Positions 54,966 to 64,000 of a DNA stretch of 64,000 nucleotides are shown here, piece after piece (the stretch's first letter is position 1; each line of letters opens with the position of its first letter). A program made the translations under genes and the position numbers. Where the stretch lies: positions 682,001 to 746,000 of the forward strand of contig BSYQ01000004.1 in NCBI GenBank assembly GCA_030272585.1, written 5' to 3'. The stretch is from Bryopsis sp. KO-2023. Lineage: Eukaryota > Chlorophyta > Ulvophyceae > Bryopsidales > Bryopsidaceae. The notes beneath the pieces are model-generated. The model did no database searches. It was not told the origin of the DNA and saw only the letters and a program-made list of their open reading frames with translations.

Positions 54966-57900
54966 TGCAAGAGTGTTACGTGCTTGCAGGGTTACATTTG
55001 AGTGATCTGATCATTTCGTTGGTTGATTGAAGTGACTTTAGAAGTAGTGAGCTTCAGATTGATTTCAGGATCAGGTGATCTATGATCTTCTGATTGCAGT
55101 ACACATTCTGGAAAAGATGTTTGATCACTTTATAAAGGATTTCAGAGTTGCAGTCAAATTTTCAGGCTGAAGTGAGGGAGATGTTCTGAAAGGCTTTGAT
55201 TGATTACAAGTCAGTGGTGAAAATTCTGGAAAGAGTCTTTGAGACCAGGCAGATTTTTCAGGAAGTTTTGATATATTCTTTCAAAAGTCTGGTGGTGATA
55301 TTTGACAGCTTTATTGGTCAGAAGTTAGGATTTTTCTGATCAGAAGTTCCCCCTTGTTTGTTTGCTTGGAATTGTGCATTTGTTTGTGGAGATTTATCCT
55401 TGGCTCAGTGGATTTGGGCAGTAGTGGTGACTTATCATTTCAGAGTGTTGAAGGTTGCAGTGGAAAAATTCTTGGCTTTAGTGGCAGGTCAGAACATGTG
55501 TCACATCAGCTTTGATGTGATTGTGCATACATATTTTGGATGTTTGAACATCAGGAACACTTGCTACATTTGTGTTGATTGTGGGAACATTTTCAGGTGT
55601 TTCAGTGAATGCACAATAGCTTGAGGGAATTTTTCAGAGTCGTTTCTGAACTTGAAATGAGGAGAACTGAAGGTCAGAACTTATTTTAGAGTTGCTTGCA
55701 GAAAGCTAAGGCACTTTTCAGTTCTACTCTATTGGTCAGTTGAGGTATAGTGTTTGTGTTTCTGTGGAAGGGTTGTCTTGTCTTTTTCTTGATGAACCCT
55801 ATGGTATATTGCTCTGATTTCTGAATAGACCAGTGGCAGGTTATTCTCAGAAGAATGTCAATGACACGAAGTTTTCGTTCTATAATAGACTAGTGGCAGA
55901 TTATTTCCTGTTGTTTGGTGGGACAAATGACAGAATATCAGTCTTTTTATAGATCAGTGGCAGATCATTTTCTGTTGTTGGCAGAGCAAATATTAGATGT
56001 GTTGGCAAGGTATTTTTCTGTGGCAGCCTTGCTTGGCAGGTCAGAAAAAGATGCAGATTTTTGAAGGGACCAATAGGTCCATGGAACTCTTCTTTAGTAG
56101 GCTGAGTGATAGTGGTGAATTGAAGAAATGTTTGGTACAGCAGTAGCTGATCTTTTCTTTTATTATGGGTGTTCTGAGATAGGACATTTGTTATTTTCCG
56201 CTAGCAGAAAATTTTCAGTCAGATACATTGATATGAGGGCAGGTTATTTTGTTAAAGGATGCCCCTTATTGAGCAGAAAACAGTTGCTAGTGATTAGAGA
56301 ATTTTCTGGAAGGGAACAATACTCAATTGTGGTAGTATTGTTAGAGACTGAATTTTCAAAGGTAGTCTAGGGAAATTCTGGAAATTAAGCTGTTTGAAAA
56401 TACTGATTGTCTTTCAAAGAGAAAAGAAATCAGATGGGGAGGATGAGGTGATAAAGCAGCCACATCCTACCCATTGATTAAGAGGGTATTTTCTTTGGTT
56501 GATGGCAGCATTTTCTCGGTACTAGGTTTTATTTCAACAAGACTTTGGTGGTAGCAGAGTTGGTTGAAGAAGCTTGGTCTTAGAGAAAAGAAATTTCTGG
56601 TTACACTCTTGGTTACGTGTCTTTGAGGTGTTGGAAAATAAGTTTTCAGGTTATATCTCATTCTGAAAGTTTATTCAGGTTTCCAGAAAATTGCAGGACA
56701 GTTATTGAATTAGCAGTGGTACTCTTGAGGCATAGAAGAAGTGCAGCAGACTATAGGGCAGATGGCTTAACAGAAGAGAAGTTTCTTTGCTTGTTTGGTA
56801 TAGTTCTGTTCTTCCTTTTTCATTTGGATGAAGAGTGGTTGCTGATTTTTCAAAGGGAGTATATTTCTGACAGTTAATTTGGTAGAGTTTCTATCCTGTT
56901 GGAAGCAGAAAGTATATTAGTGATATGCTGGAGTCACCTGAAGTTTTCAGGCATTCTTTACACAAAGAAACTGTGGCAGATTTTTGTGTTTGGACTGCCA
57001 TACTATACTTAGTGGTTTGTTGTGATAAAGGAAAGAGGTGCACTCAGTATTTTGCTGATTTGTTAAAGTAAAAACAGGAAGAAAAGAAAGGAAGTAAATG
57101 TGGCAGATTTTATATTCTTTTTGCAGCCACATTATAGTCAGGAGCTTTTAGGAGAAGAGTACAAGTTAAAAAGAGAAAAGGAAAGAGTTTAAGGTGATAG
57201 CACCAGGTGGTGCTTATGGGTTGTGAAGTGAGAAAAGGAGAGCAAGACTTGCAAAGTATTTCTTGCAGATGGAAGCCATGTGTAGCTACATCTGAAGGGG
57301 TAGTGCATGTGTGGAGTTACACTCATGTAGGGCAGCAGGGGTTGCCCCAAGTTTTGACGGGAGAGGAAGTCCGGGGAGGACTTACTGGAGTGACAAAAGA
57401 GGCGAAGGTGGACAGAAGTGGAGTGTGAGAAGGCCGGCGTAGCCACTCACACAGGGTGTTACCTCAGGGGAGGGTAGCCCATGGGCGCGGAGTCCATTCC
57501 GTAGTTGGAGTGCCGGTGCAGCCGCAACACGGAGAAGTAAGTCTGGAGGATGGAATTTCTGCAGGTGGTGGTCCGGGCAAGGACACTGGTGCAGGGAATT
57601 CTAGAGACCTTGAGGAGAAGGTGAGCAGTGCTGCAGGTGGTTTACCGTGCGACGGGTGAGCGGGGACCTGTAGGCTGTTCAGTTAATTGGCGGGTACTTT
57701 GCTAGGGGCAGAGTCTCTCGCAAGTAGGTCAGTGGATGAATTGGCGGGTACTCTGTTGCAGAGTCTCTCGCAAGTAGGTCAGTGGATGAATTGGCGAGCA
57801 CTCTGATGGAGGCAGAGTCTCTCGCAAGTAGGTCAGTGGATGAATTGGCGGGTACTCTGATGGGGGCAGAGTCTCTCGCGAGTAGGTCAGTGGATGAATT

Positions 57901-60900
57901 AGTGGGTGTTGCCGCTGGGGCAGCAGCATCTGCTGGAATTTTGAAGGAGGTTTCAGGGAATGAGGAGGCTGGTCGGCCGAGTGGAGCCACCACCTCTCAG
58001 GTCTCGGAGGCAGGGGGTGTAGGGCCATGTGGGGTCGCACCTGACCTGCATGATTTTTCAGTGTATGTCGATTCTGATGGTGTTCTGCAGGCACATCAGA
58101 CTTGATTTGGTGAGCGAGAAGTTATGGGCTGGGTAGACCTAATGAAGTCTACTTTCAAGGACATAGTCCAAACTTCGTTCTATGGAAGTGAAGTGTACAT
58201 GCCAGGCAGGCCGTGTGCGGCGTGCGGCTGAAATGAGAATACATGCCAGGCAGATTGTGTACGGCGTGCGATTGATGTTTTGAGAAGGAACTGAATTTTT
58301 ATTGTCGGTGATTTCATGACGTGGAGAAGAATTGTATATCGATAGGTAGGGATGTAGAATCAGAATAGCTACATCTCGTCTATAAACTAGAAGCTAGCTG
58401 GGATTCTGAAGTTGGCTGGAGAAATTTTCAGTGGATGCAGTACCATGTGAGCTGCATCTAAGAAAAATGAGAAGGTTAGGAAGGAATGTAGTTGAGTCGA
58501 AGGAAAATACAATGATCTTTTCTAGGAGTTGCAGAGTATGCAAGACCTCAGCCCTCGAGGAAAGAAGATCAGAATATTGGTTCAGAAAAATATTTGATGC
58601 ATTATGAGATTTGTCTTCGTGGTGTTAGTATTTGCTGCCACTTGAAGATGGCTGATTAAAAGGGCAGATACAGAAACCTACAGAAGAGCTTTCATTTCAG
58701 TTTTTTTTTTTTTATGGAAATTAGTTTGGCAAATCAGTGGCAGAATTACAACATTTGAAAGGCTTGAAAATGAGAGATTTGGGCTCTATTTCAGACTGCA
58801 GATGGAGTTGCAGTTGTTGCTTGAAAGGAGGACTCTGATTTCTATTTTACAGGTCCATAGACTGGTTGTTGAGCTGAAAATTTTCTGAGGGAAATTCAGG
58901 GTTCCCTGTGACAGATATGGTTGTGTCAAACTGCATCAGAGATAGCAATTTTCAGTGACAGAAGTTGGTATTGTTGCAGTCACTTTTGGACTTAATTGGC
59001 AGTGACTGAAATCTGGAAAATGCTTTGTTTTGATTCGATACATTAGATCTGGTTTGAGCTGCAGATTTTCAGGAGATCAAGAAAGAAAATCAGGAGTGAA
59101 GTGTATATTTCTGATTTCTTCGACTACATGGAGAAATAGTGAGAAATATAAAGCTCAGAAGGACAAGTAAAAAGATTTTCAGATTCTAAGAAATACAAAG
59201 AGTTTCTGAAGATCTATCTCTGATTTGGTGTTTGAGTCAGTGGAAATCCGCAGAGTTAGAGAAGAAAAGAAAGGTTTTCTCGAATTTTCAGGATTCAGAT
59301 TTTCAGGTGGATTCCTTCTCGAGTTTGTTTGCAGTGGTTAGACATGAAGTATCATGAGTTGGCAGCTCTTTTATTTCATGACGATGTACTAGTAAACACA
59401 ATGGGCTAGTGTTTGAACTTGATGCATGGATAGCATGGTGTCAAAGATCAGGCGCTGAAGGTTATGACATTCAATGGTCAGGTTCAGCTTTACATACAAA
59501 GAAACAAAAGGGACAGTGAAATTTTTTGCAGGAGATCTGGAAATTTGTTATGGGCAGTTGGTAAATTGCAGGTGCAGAACCTGTTAGCTGCAGGAACACT
59601 TTGCAGGGCTGCAAAATTTTCTATGTTTTCTTTCTTTTCTATTTCTTTTCTAGTCAATGAATCAGAAATAGCTTTGATCTTTGGTGGCGTAGTTGGTGTA
59701 TATTTGTGTGAGGACAAAATATATCAGAAAGGTTGAGAACTGAACATTTGGTTACAATCTGGGGCAGCAGATTTTTCTGACTTTGGCAGAGCAAATTCAG
59801 GCCTTCAGTTTTTCAGGCTTGTTTTTCTGAAGTAGTTTGTTCAGTTGTTTGGGGTTATTTGGCTGCTCCGAACAGCTCAACTTTCTGTAGCTGGGACAGT
59901 GATATGGTTTTGCATGGTTGCATGGTTTTGCTTGAGGACAAGCTCCATTTCAGATGGGGAGGGGGCCTCGGTTGAACCGATGCGTTTCGTTTTTGTTTTT
60001 CCAAAATTGCATTTATTTCAGTAGGTGTTGCAAAGAGACACATGTTTTCATCAAGGTTTCTAAGGAAAGGAAGAGGTTGTTAGTGATACTCTTCCAGAGC
60101 TGACGGGAATTCATGGATAGTGTTTGCAATATCTCGGTGGTCAGTAAATATGTGTTTTCAGTTCCACTATTCTTGCAGAGTGGATTAAGGAACTATGCAT
60201 AGTTCACTACTTTGGGACGATGCATAATGGAACATTTGTAGTCTTAGCAAGGATGTTTTTGGTGGACTGAAATATTCTGGTTCACGACACATATTTTGAT
60301 GTGGATTCATTTGGTTTGGAATTTACAGAAGTTTGCATGACCATTGATTGAATCAGTTAGATTGATGCTTACTTGAGGTTACTGAATTTCAGAGAGTACA
60401 TTGGTATGGATTCTTTCAGCACTCAGTTGTAGGATATTTATTTGAGCAGCAGAGTTCAAAAGAAAAAGGAAATGTCACTGAGTGAAGTCTTGTTGGTTGA
60501 AAGAAAGGGTTGATTTCATTAAGTCAGGATAGGCCAAGTGGAATTTCTGGGTTTTCATATACTCTGGTTTGTATAGATTCATATATGGGAAAACCGGAGA
60601 AGGCATAGAAGAACTCGGGAACAATTAATGCAATCAATCTGTAGGTACTCTGCACATTCTTGACTCAGGAGAGAGGAAGCAGGAACAGAAGGGAGCATGC
60701 TTCAGGGAAAAATTGAGGAGCAAGCTCACTTCTTCATTGAAGAACATCTGGAGACTTGTTGTTGCAAGATCCTATCGCTCGCTTTTCATTGCTATGCGGA
60801 AGGCTAACTTGGTGGAGACATGTGGCAGCTCACTATGCAGCAAGGAGCTTCCACTCTGAGGAGCTGCTGAAGTGACTGGTGATCTCTTGGTTTTCAAAAG

Positions 60901-61673
60901 GTTGGAAACTTCTTTTGGGAGACAGAACTTCAGTCATTCAACCTTCTTCTTTACTCCAAGACAGTTTGCATATTGTGAAAGTGGTATTTTGCTGAGTTGC
61001 AAATTTTGGCAGCAACAGTTTGTAGAGTTCTGGATTGTGGCAGTACCAGTTTGCTGGGTTGCAGACTGTGGCAGTAGTTGCAGAGAATTTGCAGATTGTG
61101 GTAGTGGCAGTTTGCAGGTTTTCAATATGCAAATGTTGCTTTTGAAATTATGGGACAACATGAAGTTTCAGAAATTTTGGTACTTGCAAAATATTTGGTG
61201 TCTTTCTTTCATCATTGGAAAATGATATTTGAGCAGAAAGGTGAATTGCTGAGACTCTAAAAGCTGCAGCAGATTTTTGCTATTTTTCTGTTGAATTCTC
61301 TAATAAAATCTATTGAGTTCACAGGCTGCAGAAAGGAATTGAATTTTGTTCAGTAGCACATTACAATTCCGAAAGAGAAGTTCGTTCGGTTTTCTTATTT
61401 GTGTTATTGGGATTTTTCTGAGCAGTTTTCTAGGCAATTCAGAGGTATGCATCAGAATGTTGAGAAAGAAGCATATACTTTATTTTGCAAATTTTTCGAA
61501 AAGAAGTTGGTTAGTCCTTCCAAAAGGTGTTTGGCAGTTGGCAAGATGGGATAGCAACTTTTCAAACTGAACTTTGAGGCAGAAGTTCCTTTGGGTATTT
61601 GAAATCCAAGGGACAAGGTTGTTATAAGTCTCTTAGGGCAGTAAGGGACTACTGCCAACTAGATGGGGAGGAA
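54966..61673. other. Remaining interior of the LARD-like element
   Basis: Apart from the tandem repeat, this holds no recognisable gene. Short plus frames (for example 55358-55624 and 56128-56370) have no domain. The block ends at the polypurine tract before 61674. Confidence 0.6.
57705..57910 (+). repeat. Four-copy ~54-bp tandem repeat inside the LARD-like element
   Basis: A unit gagtctctcgcaagtaggtc plus agtggatgaattggcgggta and ctctgatggggca repeats about four times with substitutions and one shorter copy. The plus frame reads AESLASRSVDELAGTLMG repeatedly within a 107-residue frame (57782-58105), which could be a decayed coding remnant but matches nothing I know. Confidence 0.85.
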
Positions 61674-62324
61674 TGTAGTGATTCGGCAGAATCAAAGGCG
61701 ATTCAGGCAGACCTGCAGGCTTGCAGAACTGGCAGTGATTGGGCTGACAGATTAGGTTGCAGGTTGACTGCTATGATTCTGCAGAAGCAGGAATGGTTCA
61801 GGTCCTTCAGACCTGCAGACTAAAGGACTGGTAGTCAGCAGATTGGCAGACTGACGAAGTGGCAGAGTAGTCGGGCTGACAGGGTTGCTGATGGCAGACA
61901 GGTGCTGGCAGCGTTGCAGAACGTGGGCTGCAGAGCTGGCAGGCACAAGGTTCTAGAAGGTCTTAGGTGGCAGACTCAGGACCGCAGTACCGTGCAAGGT
62001 GTCTGAGGCTGCATGTCATGAAAGGGGACTGAAAGGAACTTGGTAGTTTGATGGTCTGCAACACTGATGCAGACTGATGTTATGGCTTAGGATCAGTTTG
62101 GATCAGGGTTGGAAGAAACGGTATAAGTTGTTGGGGCTTGGACATTCTTGTAACTTAACCTAACCTTAGTTTGGAACCTGATCTCGCCCTTGAACCTTGC
62201 TAGGTTCAAGTGTCTCTCCCATGGTCGTTCAATAGAACGGCAGTTCAGACTGGCAGACCGGCAGGGTCGCAGTCTTCAATGGACTTGAGTGGAAAAAGCG
62301 ATCTGCAGGGGCAGAGTCGTTACA
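61674..62324 (+). repeat. 3' LTR of the LARD-like element
   Basis: 651 bp, about one base different from the 5' LTR; followed by GGTAC. Confidence 0.95.
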
Positions 62325-62660
62325 GGTACGGTGTTCGAATCCTACTCGGTTCCCTTGGGTTTTGGGGACCCTGCGGGGGTCATTTTGTACGTCATCCACA
62401 TGACGTTATTGCAACGTCGTTACGTTGTTGTAACGAACATCGTTACTCGAACCGTCTAGGGCGGTACAACAACGCCAGTGACACGTTGCAACAACGACCC
62501 TTTAACGGGTGCCGGTCATTGGCGACAACGTATTGTACCGACCCGGTACCGATGTTGTACCGTAACGTGAAAATATCCGATACCGTACCGTAACGACCCC
62601 TTACGGTACGGTACGGTTCGCACCGTGTTTTGGGGGTCGTTACGGTACAGCCCAGCTCTG

Positions 62661-63005
62661 CACAATGGTCAAAATGACGAACACCACAACTCCACCTATC
62701 AGGACATTTCTCACGGTTTCCCATGCAATCACCCTGAACCTATCGTAACAGAAACACGGGCGAATAGGCAATCGGGCTGAAAATCTCAGCCGCCGCCTCC
62801 GAGGAATCCCTGAGTGCATCCACCACATCGATGGCCATATTCCCGTCCTCGATATCCACCGTGAACCCATCGAATGTTGTCGAAATGATTTTCGTGGCAT
62901 CGTCGTCATAAACGACCAGGTCTCTGTAGTAAATCCCCGCCTCGTTGTTCAAGAAGAACCTGGTCCAATCTGTGAAAGCTGTTGCATTGGGGGCTCGGCC
63001 TGTCG
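62661..63005 (-). pseudogene. Right part of the partial Patched-like gene copy
   Basis: It aligns with about 19693-20037 of the Patched-like gene. A small deletion (cctatcgtaacagaaac here, cccatcgtaaaacagaaac there) breaks the frame. The match ends abruptly at about 63005, where sequence from the EAF gene 3' end begins. Confidence 0.9.
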
Positions 63006-64000
63006 TGGCAATGCAAGACTCTGATGTTGAGGTTTTTTGAATTGCTGGCTTTTGCTTTTGCTTTTGAAAATTTTGGATATTTCTGGACGTCAGCGAAAGG
63101 CTGTGGGAGGGGATGGAAATCTATTGTTGGATGAATATGGAGTGTAAGTGTAGAAAATCGAACCAATTTTTGGAAAATGTACCAAATCCAGCAATGTTTG
63201 GTCGCCATTGTTGTTTATTCGTTTTTCTTTTCAATCTTTCACGTTCGTTGAATTTAGCTGAATCGACCTATGCATCTTTGCATTCTTGATGGTCTTAGTG
63301 TCTTTGTGGGTACACACAAAAGCCAATGGAATTTCAACATTAAAATACACATGTTTACATTTGTTTTTTACTGATCCTTGTAATAGGAGAATATCTCTCC
63401 TACACAATGTAATTGATGTTTGTTTGTTTGTTTGTTTGTTTGTTATGTTTGTTATGTTTGTTGAAAGGATGCCTTACCTGGCTGGAATGGCATCCCTTTA
63501 GTCGATAATCAGTAAATCGAATGACAATGCATTGGATAATGGAAAAAACTGTGGATAATCTCGGTTGCTTTGAACCTCCTTTTTTGGAAGGGATGGAGAT
63601 ATCTAATCCACATTTGGGATAATTGCAAGCAATCCAGCATGGTGGAGTATGCTTCTCTGAGGACTACAGAGGCAAGCAGCCCAGGGTGGTGAGTGGCGAA
63701 AGCTGTGAAAGCATTCCTGGAGCGATGAATAGAACTTGCCCACCTGGCAGCCGATCAGGTTCAAGGATGGAAAAGGGAATCCTGGATTCCTGCATCCAAC
63801 ATGAGCCTAAGTTGTCTAAGTTGGATGCTCTGGTGGGGGACAACAGTTGTGGAGCTACAAGCAACAAGGGTTTGAAGAGACTGATTGCACTTTTCTTCTA
63901 TCCAAGATTATGCAAACTAGAATATGTTTTGTTTTTACCTCATATCTTGACACGAGCATTGGCTGCCTGTTTTGAACATATCCAGAGTAAAACTGCAAAT
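63006..64000 (+). repeat. Copy of the EAF gene 3' end and downstream flank
   Basis: 63006-63211 aligns with 40549-40755, including the last EAF codons and stop; 63466-64000 aligns with about 40760-41300, continuing into the ARM-gene 3' repeat. Positions 63212-63465 have no counterpart at 40.7 kb and include a (TTTG)n run near 63418-63442. The copy extends beyond the window. Confidence 0.9.

Larger units (their letters stand above)
53177..62324 (+). mobile_element. Large non-coding LTR retrotransposon (LARD-like), 9.15 kb
   Basis: Two 651-bp LTRs (53177-53827 and 61674-62324; TGTAG...TACA) differ at about one position (near 53258/61755) and are flanked by GGTAC (53172-53176, 62325-62329). A primer-binding site tggtttcggagc follows one base after the 5' LTR, and a polypurine tract (agatggggaggaa) abuts the 3' LTR. 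The 7.85-kb interior has no frame with gag, protease, RT or integrase; the longest frames are under 110 residues apart from a low-complexity antisense one. This is the structure of a large retrotransposon derivative mobilised in trans. Orientation is taken from primer site and polypurine tract. Confidence 0.92.
52554..62660. mobile_element. hAT-like foldback DNA element carrying a nested LTR retrotransposon
   Basis: Ends are CAGAGCTGGGC on the left and its exact reverse complement GCCCAGCTCTG on the right, with an 8-bp target duplication CACAATGG (52546-52553, 62661-62668). Eight-base duplications and CAG...CTG ends are hAT hallmarks. Without the nested retrotransposon the element is about 954 bp and almost entirely two long inverted arms meeting near 53079. 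The arms are full of cgtaacg, gttacaacaacg and ggtacaacaacg subterminal motifs. No transposase is encoded. Confidence 0.88.

Noticed and set aside
59340..59420. FHDDVLVN-like peptide resembling an RT catalytic box inside the LARD element
   Set aside because: The frame is closed by stops on both sides and no neighbouring RT motif is present.
1..64000. CRISPR arrays, rRNA genes, bacterial operons
   Set aside because: None seen; the tandem repeats present lack spacer structure and the genes are intron-bearing eukaryotic ones.

Overview
This window is nuclear DNA from a eukaryote. Most genes are split by GT-AG introns, with a few GC-AG introns. The best-supported genes point to a flagellated green alga (Viridiplantae): a class I fructose-bisphosphate aldolase with a transit-peptide-like leader and a strongly chlorophyte-like body, a DRC9/IQCG axonemal protein (so a motile flagellum), a GH5 mannanase, an OXS3-like protein and an expansin-type fragment. 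The last two families are best known from the streptophyte side, so a scaly flagellate of the prasinophyte or Mesostigma type is an inference, not a demonstration. No bacterial operons, rRNA genes or CRISPR arrays were seen.

Layout. About 0-32 kb is a gene-dense, mostly single-copy region: ATP12 (-), plastid FBA (+), DRC9 (-), a homopolymer-rich gap, an OXS3-like gene (-), a U1-zinc-finger/RGG protein (+), GH5 mannanase (+), a 264-aa nuclear-type protein (+), a Patched/NPC1-like sterol-sensing permease (-), a partial copy of the ferredoxin gene joined to a broken SWR1-type helicase fragment, a broken expansin, an ARM-repeat gene (-) and an intact 2Fe-2S ferredoxin gene (+). At 32.1-37.9 kb lies a very young Ty3/gypsy retrotransposon with two 432-bp LTRs that read as identical and a textbook -1 frameshift signal; its integrase is split by a 522-bp solo LTR. 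It sits just upstream of an ELL-associated factor (EAF) gene at 38.0-40.6 kb.

From about 40.6 kb on, the window is dominated by duplicated gene pieces and mobile elements. A secreted vWA-domain gene is interrupted by a 2.9-kb CACTA element inside an exon and carries further reading-frame breaks. A multi-pass membrane gene follows, also with a frame break. At 52.1-63.0 kb a partial copy of the Patched-like gene has been split by a hAT-like foldback element (8-bp target duplication), which was itself split by a 9.15-kb non-coding LTR retrotransposon (5-bp target duplication). Beyond it the Patched copy is fused to a copy of the EAF 3' end that runs off the window.

The host genes do not form one pathway. 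They cover mitochondrial ATP-synthase assembly, plastid carbon metabolism, flagellar assembly, transcription elongation, sterol/lipid transport and cell-wall mannan turnover. The coherent story is structural: successive insertions and segmental copies can be put in relative order from their nesting and target-site duplications.
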